64,000 nucleotides of DNA from Agelaius tricolor. Lineage: Eukaryota > Chordata > Aves > Passeriformes > Icteridae. Below, in pieces: positions 23,731 to 35,989 of this stretch (within the stretch, counting starts at the first letter, position 1; each line of letters opens with the position of its first letter). The position numbers were made by a program, and so were the translations under genes. The notes below the pieces were generated by a model, which saw only the letters and a list, made by a program, of their open reading frames with translations, searched no databases and had not been told where the DNA came from. The DNA is taken from NCBI GenBank assembly GCA_023055355.1, contig JALJCS010000037.1, positions 4,278,001 to 4,342,000 on the forward strand, given 5' to 3'.

Positions 23731-25037
23731 GTGCAGCTCCAGTGTAGGAGAGCACAAGGAGCTGCCACTGAAGGCCACATGCAGCCCTGGGGCTGTTTTT
23801 GGGGTCCAGATCCCTGTTTCATTTCCAGGTGCTGTAGGCTGGGGTGGCCCTGCCTGCACTCCCAATCCCCATTTCCCTGTCCCTGCTGGATGCTCTGTGC
23901 TGCCAGACCTCTGCAGGGCAGCAAAGTGAGAGCTTAGCACAGCTCCAGCAGCAGGAGGAGAAGGAAGAAGGGGAAGGGGAAGGGGAAGGGGAAGGGGAAG
24001 GGGAAGGGGAAGGGGAAGGGGAAGTGAGAGGTGAAACACTGGGTGCTCCTCAAAGGAGATCATTGGCTTCCAGGGGTCTGGGTTTCACTCAGCCTTGACA
24101 AATCAAAGGAAGAGATTCCCTGGAGGATGGGAATTAACACCTAAAACCATTATTAAAAGCATTATCATCAACGAGTTTATTAAAATAACTCCAGCTGCAG
24201 AGATGTGTTAATGATGACAACACAAACCACAGTGCTTGGGCTGACTCATAGGAAACTGAGCATTTTCCTTCTCCCAGTCATGGGCCTGGTCCTGGAGAGC
24301 CACTTGCTGCAAGCCAGGATCCCAAAATCAGAGTGAAAACTGCTCATGAGGGCTGGGAGAGCCAGGGTGTGAGTCATGGTGTCTTTGGACACCTACGAGA
24401 TTTTCCTGAATGACAGTGGGTGCTAGAAATAGAAAACACAGTTAGGAGAGACTGAAATAGAGATAAATCACCCCAAACCCTGATTCATCAAATTTTTGGC
24501 CATGAGCTATGTGGGAAAAAAGCCCTTGGCCTGCACATGAGCAGCCCTGTGTCATTGGCAATGGTGCAGCTGAGGAGAAAGGCTCCAGCCAGCACAGGAA
24601 CACTGCCTGGGCGAGCCTGGAGCTGGTTCCACAGCACTGGGGATCTTTACAAGGGGAAGGAATATTATCTGGATACCTCAGAAACCTCTCCTGGTGCTTG
24701 CCCTGCCTGGTGCAGCTGCAGCAGCACTTGGAGAAGCCTCATGGACACCTCAGTGGGAAAAGGAAAGTTCTGTGATGAGGGATTGCTTGCATAACATCCA
24801 GGAAGCTTCCCAATAGAGCAGGTTCCCAATAAGGAAAATCAGACTTTCCAGTATGCTTTCCTAGAAAGCAGCATGGAAAGTCCTTTTCCCTGTCCCTGCA
24901 GTCCCTGTATTTCTGATGATTGGTGCTTCAGGAGAGTTTCAGCCTCTCCTTGCCTCCCTTGAAGCCAGTTTGGTTTCCTTTTGTTTTTTCATTAAATCAG
25001 CCCAATCCTTATTGGATATAGAGCAGCAATTTTACAG
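23731..25037. other. Unassigned stretch with a purine hexamer array
   Basis: It contains the AAGGGG array at 23964-24022. Bases 24120-24260 are AT-rich with several TTATTAAA/TTAATGAT cores and look single-copy, a possible conserved noncoding element. Confidence 0.35.
23964..24022. repeat. (AAGGGG)n microsatellite
   Basis: About nine perfect hexamers on a pure purine strand, with triplex or G-quadruplex potential. Confidence 0.95.
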
Positions 25038-25550
25038 AGAATCATGGAATCAGAGACTGGATTGAGTTGGAAAGGAACTTAAGGACCAATTTATTCCACC
25101 CCTGCCATGGCAGGGACACCTCCCACTGTCCCAGGCTGCTCCCAGCCCTGTCCAGCCTGGCCTTGGGCACTGCCAGGGATCCAGGGGCAGCCCCAGCTGC
25201 TCTGGGCACCCTGTTCCCCACCTCACAGGGAACAATTCCTAATTCCCAATATCCCATCCAGCCCTGCCCTCTGGCACTGGGAGCCATTCCCTGTGTCCTG
25301 TCCCTCCATCCCTTGTCCCCAGTCCCTCTCCAGCTCTCCTGGAGCCCCTTCAGGCCCTGGCAGGGGCTCTGAGCTCTCCCTGGAGCTTCTCCTCTCCAGG
25401 TGAGCACCCCCAGCTCTCCCAGCCTGGCCCCAGAGCAGAGGCTCCAGCCCTGGAGCAGCTCCATGGCCTCCTCTGGACTCTGCCCAGCAGCTCCAGATCT
25501 TGTGCTGAGGTCCCCAGAGCTGGAGGCAGAACCATTCTGTGATTCTATGA
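25038..25550 (-). mobile_element. CR1 LINE fragment with inverted tail at its far end
   Basis: Antisense CR1 begins with the complement of the tail (AATCATGGAATCAGAGACTG) and runs about 490 bases to GTCCCCAGAGCTGGAGGCAG. Instead of simple truncation it then reads AACCATTCTGTGATTCTATG (25530-25549), a sense-oriented CR1 3' end. A CR1 3' end is therefore present at both edges. Confidence 0.88.
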
Positions 25551-26727
25551 GAAAATCCCACAGCAAGAAGCATGGGGCTGGGGCTCAGCCCAGGACAGGA
25601 AGGTTCTGGATCCCAGCTCACTCTGAGAGCCCATCCCTGGGAGCCCAGAACCCGGCCCAGAGTGAGGTCACCGTTATTTATCAGTTATTTATCAGTTATT
25701 TATCAGTTATTTATCAATCATTTATCAGCATCCCTCTCCTGGAGCCCCCTGGAGTCCCGAGGGGCTCTCAGGAACACCGAGCTGCAGGCACAGAGTGGCA
25801 GCAATTTGCTCTTGTTGAAGGCCCAACCTCTGCCTTTATTATTAGCTTGATAATTACTTTGTTGTAAAAACTCGTCACCCTTGGAAGTAATTAATTCTTT
25901 GGAACCAAGCACAGCAGATGGGCTCCTAATTTATTTGAAATCACGTCGGAAGCAGGGGAGTCTCTCGCTCAGTTTGATAAACACGGCATTTTAACCTGGC
26001 ACTTCATTCCCTTTCAGATTCCCAGGAAATCTCCCTTTGGGGATTGGATGCTGACTCACTGCGGGGCTGAAAGGCTCAGGATGGGATCAATTTGTGAAGC
26101 GTGGCCTTGCTTTAATCCTTTCTGGGCACATTTCCTGCGGGCAGGATGTGCAAACAGGCCGGGAGGAGCCGCCCTGCTGTGCTGGCAGCCGGTGCCTGTG
26201 AGCCTGTGACAGATTTACGGGGCTGGCCAGGTGCAGAGGCTCCCTGCAAACAGCTGGAGCTCCTCCTGCCCCCTGCAAGGAGGATTTTCCCCATATGCCA
26301 GCCTTGCTCCAGCCCCTGCTGCCGGTGGTTCAGTGCCCTGAGGGCTCTGCGCTGGGATTTCAGCTCCTCAATGGCAGAGGTTTCCATTCATGCTCCAATC
26401 TGCCCATCTGTTCTCTGGCTCCTGAGCCCTAAATTCTCCTTCCTGCATCTTGAAAGGACAGCTGAACTCGGAATATTGGGCTGGGAATAAGCAGGCAGCT
26501 GACAGAAAGAAACAGCAAAGCTCCCAGCAAGGGAAATGAGGGTGAAACAAGAGCAGGAGAGCTTGGGCTGCTCTAGAGCTCAGTGGAGGCACTTTGGGCT
26601 CTTCAGTTTAGGCCCAAATCTGTGTGGGAATGAAGCAGTGAGGGAACAATGCCAATGCCTGGGGAAAGGAGGTCTGGCATGCAGGGATCTCCTGTATTGA
26701 TGGGGATGAAACTCCTCTCTCTGCCTG
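25551..26727. other. Unassigned stretch, partly CpG-bearing
   Basis: It holds the 11-bp array at 25673. From 25860 to 26350 it is apparently single-copy and has more CpG than its surroundings. Possible regulatory or conserved noncoding DNA. Confidence 0.35.
25673..25728. repeat. 11-bp TTATTTATCAG tandem repeat, about 5 copies
   Basis: Near-perfect copies with the last unit diverged (CAATCATTTATCAG). Confidence 0.93.
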
Positions 26728-26890
26728 GTTTGGGTTGGAAAGGCTCTCAATGATCAGTTCATCCACCCCTGCCATGGCAGGGACACCTCCCCCTGTCCCA
26801 GGCTGCTCCCAGCCCTGCCCAGCCTGGCCTTGGGCACTGCCAGGGATCCAGGGGCAGCCCCAGCTGCTCTGGGCACCTGTGCCAGGGCCA
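26728..26890 (-). mobile_element. CR1 LINE 3' fragment
   Basis: Antisense: GGTTTGGGTTGGAAAGGCTC, then CCCCTGCCATGGCAGGGACA, then AGCTGCTCTGGGCACCTGTG, truncated after about 160 bases. Confidence 0.9.
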
Positions 26891-29208
26891 AGTTTTGCTC
26901 TTCAAGGCCACTGGAGCTGGAGAAACTGTGACCTCATAACCCACAGGGCTCAGAAAATGTTTTTTGAATAATTCCAGAAATAGCTGTAGAAATTTCTAAA
27001 GGAAACTACCTACATTTTTTTTCCCTTTGCTCAGTAGAAAAATAACTTCCCCTCCCAATTTTTCAACATTTCTGCAGAAATCAAAGCTCTTCCTGGAACT
27101 GGGTTTTTTAAATTTTGTGGAAATCCTTGGCAAAGGCTTCGTGTGGGAGGCTTCTGGACAGTTGGTGTCTGTCAGTCCAAGAACCTAAATCCTGGAGGGA
27201 GTGCTGGGGCCAGATGACAACCAGAGGCTACTGGAAGTGTGCAGTCATTTAATGTGCAGTAATTAAATGTGGGATCATTAATGGAGGGATGAAGGCTCCC
27301 AAGGGCCCCCAAAAGTTCCCTCCCAGCAGGAACAGGCAGAGCTGCACCTCCCAGACATCAGGGCTCTGTGCCCCTTCCCATGGATGTGTCTCCTCCTGGA
27401 GGAACCATCCAGCCCCAAAGCCCCTCTGTGACCCCAGGGGTGGTGTTGGGGGGCTCATTTCCCCCCAGTTCATCTCCTGAGAGCTTGGTCCTCATTTGCT
27501 CACAACAGGAGAGGAAACCGAGGGCCAGAGCACCCAAATCCCTGACATTTTCTCCCTGTTCTTGCAGGGAATGACCTAATCCATGCTATTGTTTCCTACT
27601 CCACTTGAATTTCCACTTAGCCACATTTCCATTCTTTCCACAGTTCTTAAAATATTTTTTGACCTTTTTTACCAGGAAAGAGCAGGGACCTGACCATGCC
27701 TTTCTTGTTCACTTTGGGGAAAGGTCATTTGTCCACAGCATAGTTTTGTTCCGTTTATACAGAACTTAGCAAAGAGGAGAAAAATGTGGAGTTTATTTCT
27801 GCTGGGGAAGGAGCAGATTTGCATTTTCCAGCCCTGGTTTGAGCAGCTTTTAGCCCTTGTTGTTGGCTGGGCTGCTCTGCCCTCTCTGCTGCCCTTAATC
27901 TGGGGGATTAGGAACAATACAGATCTGCCCACCCTGCTTGTGAATTTATTCCTAAAATAGTAAACAGATGCAGCCTTGAAAAAAGGAACAAATCACGGCT
28001 GTATCCTCACCTCCTTGATATCTTTGCTGAGTTTTCTTTTCTCCTGTTTTCAACTGCAAAAATCAAAATATTCTCCTTTTTGGGGGACTTGTTTAAATCC
28101 TTTTATACACCCCACTGCTGGGAACTCTTCCTTCAGTGATCTTTGACCCAATCCATCCCAATTTATGGAGGTGTTTTTTCATAGCAGCTCAGAAGCCTTG
28201 AGAAATACATCCAAGATCAACATTTCCAGGTGGTCTGAAGTTCTCTCCATATCCCTCTCCTTCCAGCCACCAAACAGGGTGTGAGGGACCCACTTCAAGG
28301 ACTTCATGGAGCTTCTTAGGTCTGAGGGAGACAATTGAGTTTGTAGGACTGACTCCCTCTCCTCTCCCTCTCCCTCTCCTCTTTTATTTTCTGATCCTCC
28401 TTTGATCCTCCCCATCTGAGGGTGCAGAGTCACCAGAAACCCCACACAGAAAGGAACACAAGGGATAATCCTTGTGGAATTGAGCATCTCATTTTTCCTG
28501 CTCTGAGTTCCTGTAGCAGCTTCCAAACCTCCTCATCCTTTGGTGTGCTGGAGTTAAAGCATTTGGCTGAAAAGGAATCACAGCATGGATACAGTAAAAA
28601 CCCAGACACGGGATATAAAAAGCCTGCTTCTAAATTTAAACCTCTGTTAACAGCTAATTTAAGCAGCTAATTATACTAAAAATGCGTGAGCTCCAAATTC
28701 GCCAATTAAAAGTTAATTAAATGAAAACTCAGTGAGCTTCAATTTGTCGGTTCAATCCATCTGCTTCCTGAAGCTTCCTGCGATCCCACAGCTTCAAAGG
28801 TGTGCCTGCAGTGGGAACCGTTCTCGGAGCCATCACAGCCACACAGATGTCCAGAACAGCAGGAAAAGCCCCGAGCTCCGTAAAACCCAGGAGCAATTAG
28901 CACCCGGGAGCAATTAGCACCCAGGAACAATTAGCGGCTCAGCCCTTGGGAGCGTGCCCAGACATCTCCCGTGGTGTGGCCCGTGGGGACAGGGGCTGAG
29001 CAGGGGACAGCGGGGCAGGGCAGCACAATCAACGGCAGCATTCATTAAACCTGCTGGTTTGCAGCAAGGATCGGCTCCGTGCTCTGTCTGCAGACAGAGG
29101 AACATCCCCTGCACACCCTCCCTGCCCTGCCCTGCCCTGCCTGCTCCTGCTCCCTCCGGGCCCTGGGATGGGCCCACCGGGCTGGGAGCCCAGAGGGATG
29201 GGCTGGAG
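26891..29208. other. Unassigned stretch with a homeodomain-core cluster
   Basis: Mostly repeat-free. A CT-rich tract lies at 28353-28382. The 28640-28940 part contains many TAAT cores and some CpG and ends near the TGGA array. Confidence 0.35.
28884..28935 (+). promoter_or_regulatory. Three CAATTAG homeodomain cores at exact 17-bp spacing
   Basis: GAGCAATTAGCACC-like units occur three times, placing CAATTAG (complement CTAATTG) at 28894, 28911 and 28928. Upstream at 28651-28720 lie AGCTAATT, GCTAATTA and GTTAATTAA. CTAATTG is a common antennapedia-class homeodomain target. Function is inferred from motifs only. Confidence 0.35.
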
Positions 29209-29767
29209 GATGAATGGATGGATGGATGGATGGATGGATGGATGGATGGATGGATGGATGGATGGATGATGGATGGATGATGGATGGATGGATGATGGAT
29301 GGATGATGGATGGATGATGGATGGATGGATGGATGGATGGATGGATGGATGGATGATGGATGGATGATGATGGATGGAGGATGGATAATGGATGGATGGA
29401 TGGATGGATGGATGATGGAGGATGGAGGATGGATGGATGGATGGATGGATGGATGGATGGAGGATGGAGGATGGATGGATGGATGGATGGATGGATGATG
29501 GATGGATGGATGGATGGATGATGGATGGATGGATGATGGATGGAGGATGGATGGATGGATGGATGGATGATGGATGGATGGATGGATGATGGATGGATGA
29601 TGGATGGATGATGGATGGATGGATGGATGATGGATGGAGGATGGATGGAGGATGGATGGATGGATGGATGGATGATGGATGGATGGATGATGGATGGATG
29701 GATGATGGAGGATGGATGGATGGATGGATGGATGGATGGATGGATGGATGGATGGATGGATGGAGGA
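29209..29767. repeat. (TGGA)n tetranucleotide array with TGA interruptions
   Basis: About 560 bases of TGGA/GGAT with scattered GATGAT and GGAGGAT variants. No stop codon arises on the minus strand in some frames, giving spurious HPSIHPS frames. Confidence 0.97.
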
Positions 29768-30400
29768 TGCAGCTGCCAGCACTGGAACCAGCCTCAGCAC
29801 AGGACAGTGTTCTGGGGCTTTCGGGCTGTCCCTGGCAGCTGATGGTGCTTTTCATCAGCCACATCTGCTGTCGGCTTTCTCATTGTGTTGGCTGAATAGA
29901 GCAGCGCTGCACACAGAGCAGTGGATCTCGGGATCAGCATTTTCCCTCGGGGCAGGGAGATCAGGAAGGGGGAGCTGCCAGGGCCGGGGCTGCTGGGCTC
30001 CTGTCCTGCCTGCTGGGTGCTGAACACAGCAGGAACACAGAAGGACACCGGGGCCCTTTGCTGCTGGTCCCAGGGGCTTACCCTGATTCATGAGTCTGGC
30101 TTGCTCAGCTGGACATCAAAGGAATTCACTTCCAAAATAAATAAAAAACCCCACCAACGTTTCTGTCCCTCCCTCTCCAACTCTTGCTGCTCACATGCTT
30201 CAGAGCAGAAGGAAGATTTTCACTGATGTTGCCTGAGCTGGAATTTCAATTCCCAACAGATGCAACTTCAGGTTCCAGAGCCCAGATTCTGCTGTGGTAC
30301 CTGGGTGTCACCCCGGCAGTGAAGCCACCACCTCCTGCACATGAGCATCCAACCTAACACAGGTGCCAAGCCAATGAGAGACAGCAGCTCTGCAGTTCTA
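29768..30400. other. Unassigned stretch
   Basis: No gene or repeat is recognised. It contains a short AATAAATAAAA tract near 30138. Confidence 0.4.
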
Positions 30401-30815
30401 TATTGTATTTGCAGGGTGCCCTGGTGAAGGCAGGAATGATGAATCTCACTTCATGTTCTCAGAAGGCTGATTAATTACTTTATTATACTATATTATATTA
30501 AAGAATACTATACCATACTAAAGAATACAGAAAGGATACTTACTGAATGCTAAAAAGATAATAATGAAAACTCCTGACTCTCTCCAGAGCCCTGACACAG
30601 CTTGGCCCTGATTGGCCAAAGAGTGAAAACAACTCCCAGCAGAATGCAATGGAACAATCACCTGTGGGTGAACAATCTCCAAACACATTCCACATGAGCA
30701 CAGCACAGGAGAAGCAAATGACATAAAAATTGTTTTCCTTTTCTCTGAGGCTTCTCAGCTTCCTAGGAGCAAAATCCTGGGCGAAGGGATTTTTTCAGAG
30801 AATGTGAATGCCACA
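30401..30815 (-). mobile_element. Solo LTR, family B copy 1
   Basis: Reverse complement of the LTR at 41458-41869: shared CACATTC start region, GGAAGCTGAGAAGCCTCAGA block, a CCAATCAGGGCCAAG motif with a CCAAT box, an AT-rich TATAG-repeat tract and an ACAATA end. It resembles songbird LTRs I remember from zebra finch libraries. Target duplications are not clear, and GCTCT occurs near both edges only approximately. No internal region is attached. Confidence 0.75.
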
Positions 30816-33800
30816 GCTCTGGGCAGCTCAGTAACTGCAGGAGCACCTCTGGAGGCAGGCAGAGCTCCCCTCCCTGCAGCCACCCTACTGGCTGGGCTGG
30901 GATGTGGCTCCCTGATTTTCAGCACCTGCATTTCTGCCACCCCAGCACCAGCAGCACTCCCAGGGCCTTGCTTTGATCTCTGTGTGCCTCAGCTCTCCCA
31001 GCTGCCCATGTTCTCCATGTGTTCTCCAGCTGGGAATCTTTGTGACTTTTCCCCTCTCACTTTCCCCCTGTCTCACTGGGTGAGGACTTTTCCCACTGCC
31101 AGCTGCGTTTATCTTTCATGGCACTGATTTTGTCCTTTGTTTTCAAACAGCACAGGCCTGGCTCTTGGCTCAGGGGGGTCTGGGATGTGCTGTGGTGCTG
31201 GTGGCAGGGAAGCAGCTCCTGGGGATGCTGCAGGAATGAGCAACAAGTCCTGGCAGTGGTCCTGGAGTGTCAGAGCAAACTTGCCCTGCCAGGCAGAGCC
31301 AGAGCTCTGCTCCCTGTGGATTTTGTAAGGTTTCAGTCACTGCACACCCAGAAACCTCATGTGCAGCACTGCCCATGGAGCCCAGGAGGGTCCCAGTGCC
31401 CCTGTGCTCATCACAGCTCAGAGCAGGAGCCCAGAGCCAAGTTCTGAACTGGGAGCACAATGGGGATGTTTGTGTTCATCCTTGCTCCAGCCTGTGGAGA
31501 GCTGGGGCTGGGAATAACACCTGGGGAACACCAGGAACCCTTTCTGACTCCTCCATGGCCCTTGTGTGCCTGCAGGAGAGGGATCCCACACCTCCATCCA
31601 TCAGCACCCCCACAGGACAGCAGCAGGGCAGAGCTGAAATGTCCTGATGGGGATTTCTCCTGGGCTGTTCCTGCCCTGGCTGCAGCCAAGCTGGAGACCC
31701 CAAAGAGCAGGAGGGCAGCAACTCCCCCTCAGGGTCCTCTGGAGGGGGGCTGAAGGTCTGGCCCAAATCCCAAATGCCATTTTGAAATTGGGTTTGAAAG
31801 CACAGGGGAGGGGAGAGGAGGAGAGAAAATAATCACAAAAAAGGAAAAAAAATTGGGAGCAGGTGTGGTGTGGTGGGTTCAGTGGTGACCCAGGCACGAG
31901 GCTTTGGGCCAAGCAGGTCCCTGGACCCAGAGTAAAGTGCAGAGCCTGGGAGGGGTCCAGCTAAAAGCCACAGGCTTGGACAGGAAACAGCTCCAGCTTC
32001 ACACTGAGAGGGAAGAATTCATCCCACTGTCTTTATCCCTCCCCTGAAGGAGCACCCATGTGCAGCAGGATATTCCATTTTCCCAGGTTTTCTGGTGCAG
32101 TTGAAGCTGTAATTCCCCACATTTGACTGCACCTCGGGTTGTTGCAACTCAAGAGTGCTCAGAGCTCCTCTCCTTGTGAGCTGAACAGCCCTGGATGCTT
32201 TCCCAAGAGCCATCCCTGCTCCCAGGGGAGCAAATAAAGTCATTAGTGAAGCTCTCCAGTCCTCTGGTGCTGGCACCAGTCCAGCTCCTGTCTCTGTGTG
32301 CTGCTTTCTGTGCTCTGCTCCTCACAAGAATGGATTAAATATCCCAATAATGCAGTTGGAGGCTACAGCCTCTGCTCGAGCCTCTAACAAACCTCCTTAA
32401 AATAATTATTTGACACAGCCAGGGCTCGTTTGGTTTACAAGGCTTCAGAACAGGGTTTATAAATGAGGTTTGGAATCAAATTCCTCCTGGCTCCTGAACA
32501 ATCCATTGGAAAAGCAGCTGCCCTTTGTTTATGTAAGGGATCCTCTGGCCCATGGAGGTGTCCAGGACTCAGAGCTGATGCTGAATTTTGGGGTTCTGCA
32601 GCAGCAATCAGAGAGGCAGTGCTGGGCTGAGACAGCTCTCAGAGGGTGTTTGTGTCTGCCCTGGGACACCTGTGCTGCCCCATTGGGGCCCAGGGCTGCT
32701 GCACCTGCTGGGAACAGGGATTAAACTTTCACCTCTCCAGGAGCAGCTCTGGCTTGCAGAACTGTCTCCCAGCAGCCCTTCTGTGTGGGACTGGGGGCTC
32801 AGACCCCTGGGATTTGGGCCAATTCCTCTGAAGGTGTTGGCACAAATCTGGATATTGGTGCAGCATTTTGCAGACATCCCCTTGATGTTGTCTTTTTAGG
32901 CACCTCATGTCTGGAAGCTGTTGCTAGAACCCAAAATTAAGGATACACCATGGCAGAAGTGTAAGCTGTCTGCACAGGGGCTGCTTTGCCTCTCCCAAAG
33001 CCCTGGGGGAGGAGGTCAGGAATGGAGGGGTGGCAGAGTGGCAGCAGCTCCTGGGGGGATGTGGCAGCAGGTGGCACGGCCATGGCACGAGGGAAGGGAC
33101 AATGCACAGCTGGATCAGCTCCCAGCGTGGGGCTGAGCTCTCCTGGAGCCCCGAGCAGGAGGTGGGGCTGGGAACACCCCGAGCTCCTCCTGGACAGCAT
33201 TTCTGGGGCAGTGCCTGGTGTCAGAGAGAGATGAAACCATCAGATCACACCACGGGCAGCACAAGGCACAGGAGACACCATGCCCTGAGCCAGAGTGTGG
33301 TCCTGGGGAGGGGGATGCCCTCACAGGGGACAAAGGACACTTCTACCTTTCTCAGCTCAGCCTGGCAAAGGCTGGGAAGGTCCAGAGGAACATTCCCCAT
33401 TTCACAACTTGTCTTCCAGCACTGACAGAGGTGCTGGAGTTTTGCTCACCTGTGTTTGAAGCTCTGTGTGTTTTTTGGGGAGTCTCCTCTCCAGCCAGCC
33501 CAGATGTTGCTGCATGGCTGTTGTGCCTCCTGCTCCTGTGGACACCTGTTTGGGAGGAGAATCCTTGTTGTTCCAACAAGTGCAGGCTTCTGCTCTGATG
33601 AACAGCAGGCTTTATTGACAGAAAAAGTAAATATTGACCAATGGAAAGTTAAAGCCAATATTTACTCTGAGTTTCCCTAAATCCATGTGTCTACAGAAAG
33701 TGAAATTCGAAGTGCTGACCCACAAATTCCCTTTTGTGACACTGCCTGGCCCCATCCAGCCCAGGGATTGTCCAAACTGTTTGTTCCCTGATTCCCAGAC

Positions 33801-34031
33801 ATTTCCAAAGAAGGAAAGTGCTCAGGCCTTGAGCAAGGGGCTGACCTATCCATTAAACAGATTTCTTCCCACAGGGAATTACAGGTGCAGAAAACTGGGA
33901 TTTGGTAATCTCCAGTGTCAGAGCCAGGAATTTGATCAATACATGAGATAATTTCTTGGCAAATAAACTTATGAGGGAGAACAAATAGAAATTCATTCCC
34001 CCTGCATGGTTGGAAAGGAAATGTTGAAATC
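30816..34031. other. Unassigned stretch, about 3.2 kb
   Basis: Single-copy-like, GC-leaning. A minus-strand AATAAAGCC near 33610 sits in sequence that could be LTR-derived, but no second boundary was found. No coding family is recognised. Confidence 0.4.
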
Positions 34032-34270
34032 TCAGTAAATCACAGAAAGGTTTGGGTTGGAATTTAAAAGCCATCAAATCCAACTCCCCTGCAGTGAGCA
34101 GGGACATCTTTAACTGGATCAGGTTGCTCAGAGCCTCCATCCACCCTGGCCTTAAATATTTCCATCAGTGGCCTCACTCCAGCCCCAGGAATTGTCCCAG
34201 CAAGAGTCAGGAATGACAAGGGGGTCACAGCTTCCTTCCAACTCCAACTGAAATATTTTATCTGCTCTAA
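34032..34270 (-). mobile_element. CR1 LINE 3' fragment, older subfamily
   Basis: Antisense: AATCACAGAAAGGTTTGGGT, then a TCTTTAACTGGATCAGGTTG block and TCAGAGCCTCCATCCACCCT. More diverged than the CCATGGCAGGG-type copies. Confidence 0.85.
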
Positions 34271-34906
34271 TTCTATCTGACCCTCTAGAGGTGGCATCTT
34301 CACCCTTTGAGAGTGCCCAACCTTAACCCATCCTGATCCTTCACCTTTCCATTAAATTCCTTTGGCTCCCAATATTTTCCTCACAATCTCACCAGTCTCC
34401 CAAGCCTCCCCTCCTGCTGCTGTTTACCATGTTTGGATTTCCATGTGGCAGATGTTCTTTTTAACAGATATTTTCAGCCCAAAGGAGCAGGAGTCCAGCT
34501 GTGCTGATGGGCACAAACAGAGCCACATTATCACTGCTGCAGCCAGGCATGAAATGTAACCAAACCTGCAGAGGAATAAACGTTTTGAAGGCAAGGCAAG
34601 GCAGCCTGTTCAGTGCTGAGCTCAGGATTTATTGTGAGGACAAACACTCATGTTTAGGGCCCCCATTCACTTTTTTTGGGGGAGTATGAAAATAGCAAAC
34701 TATCAGCAAAATGTTTTGGAGTAAGAATATTGCTCTGGGGGGAGAAAATTTTCCCTTGGTAGTTTAATTACACACTTTTCTAGCGGGTGATTACAATTTA
34801 ACTAAACTACAATTTCTAGAGCAGGGAGTAAGAAAATATTTGGAGCTCTCCTGGAGTAACCAGGACCTTATACCCCTCTGTGGGATTGCAGCCAGGCTCC
34901 AGCCCT
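34271..34906. other. Unassigned stretch
   Basis: AT-rich in 34680-34830. No recognised feature. Confidence 0.4.
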
Positions 34907-35020
34907 GTTTGGGTTGGAAGGGACCTCAAAGCCAATCCAGTGCCATGGGCAGGGACACCTTCTTCTGTCCCAGGCTGCTCCAAGCCCTGTCCAACCTGGC
35001 CTTGGGCACTTCTCTCAGAG
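34907..35020 (-). mobile_element. CR1 LINE 3' fragment, about 110 bp
   Basis: Antisense: TTTGGGTTGGAAGGGACCTC, then CCATGGGCAGGGACACCTTC, then CCAACCTGGCCTTGGGCACT. Confidence 0.88.
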
Positions 35021-35332
35021 GTGCGGGAAGATTGGGTCACAGAACAATTTTAATCCATGTTTTATCTTTTCTCAAAAAAATTGGCCAATTGTTTTGCCAT
35101 TTGAGGGCTCAGCCACAAAGCAAAGTTGAGTGACTTTGGGGAGATGGCACAAAGCCCTTTGGGGGCTCAGGGGTTCTTGCCTGGTTCCTGCTCCCCTTTG
35201 GAGAACACCAGGAGCACGGGACACCCAGAGGGAGCTGCCAGAGCTGCTCCCAGCCTGGGAAGTGACCTCAGCTCTGGGCTGTGGGGCTCCTCCAGCAGCA
35301 CAGTGTGCAAGGGACTCCTCCCAGCTGAGTTG

Positions 35333-35984
35333 TGTCTCAGGTTGAAAGATTTAGCTGGGAGTGTGTGTTCTATCCCCATCTGTCAGAGCTGGGGCAGTTC
35401 TCTGCTGTCCATGGGCAGTTTTTTCTTGATCTCTCCCCCAGCCAATCCTCCCTGCAGGAGATCTCTGCTGTCCATGGCCACTGAGTGTCCCTGCAGGGCT
35501 GATCCAATTCCAGCATCCCATGGGGAGATGCTGCATTGCCCAGGGCAGGAGCCAAGCATTCCTACCTGGATCCAATCTGAGGTTTGGGACACCATACACA
35601 GCCTTTGCCCACTGCATTCCCAGAGGAACAGCTGCCTTTTCCACTGGATTTTCAAAGGAAAACTCCCCCCTTGTGCAGGATCCCTGCTCCAGCAGAGCCA
35701 CAGCTGGCACTGCAGGAGGGCTGAGCCCCCATGGGATGGGGCTGTGCCACCCCCTGACACACAGGGGGCAGGGCCTGTTCTGGCTCTGGCAGTGTTGTTT
35801 TGTACTATTGAATTTGTATTTTTAATTTTCCTAGTAAAGAACTGTTATTCCTATTCCCGTATCTTCGCCTGAGAGCCCTTTAATTTCAAAATTATAATAA
35901 TTCAGAGGGAGGGGGTTTACATTTTCCATTTCAGAGGAGGCTCCTGCCTTCCTTAGCAGACACCTGGCTGTTCAAACCAAGACA
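35333..35984 (+). mobile_element. ERVL-type solo LTR, family C copy 1
   Basis: It starts TGTCTCAGGTTGAAAG and ends TTCAAACCAAGACA, giving imperfect terminal inverted repeats as in avian ERVL LTRs. It is flanked by AGTTG (35328-35332) and AGCTG (35985-35989), a 5-bp duplication with one change. Near the 3' end are TAGTAAAGAACTG and an AT-rich R/U5-like part. Most of it matches 40131-41250 apart from a divergent middle. No retroviral coding region lies beside it. Confidence 0.8.
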
Positions 35985-35989
35985 AGCTG

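Noticed and set aside
28353..28382. CT-rich tract considered as a microsatellite
   Set aside because: Too short and irregular to call as a tandem array.
28914..29864. 316-codon minus-strand frame rich in HPSI
   Set aside because: It is a reading of the TGGA array.
33590..33700. Possible LTR suggested by a minus-strand AATAAAGCC
   Set aside because: No matching TG...CA pair, no duplication and no second copy in the window.
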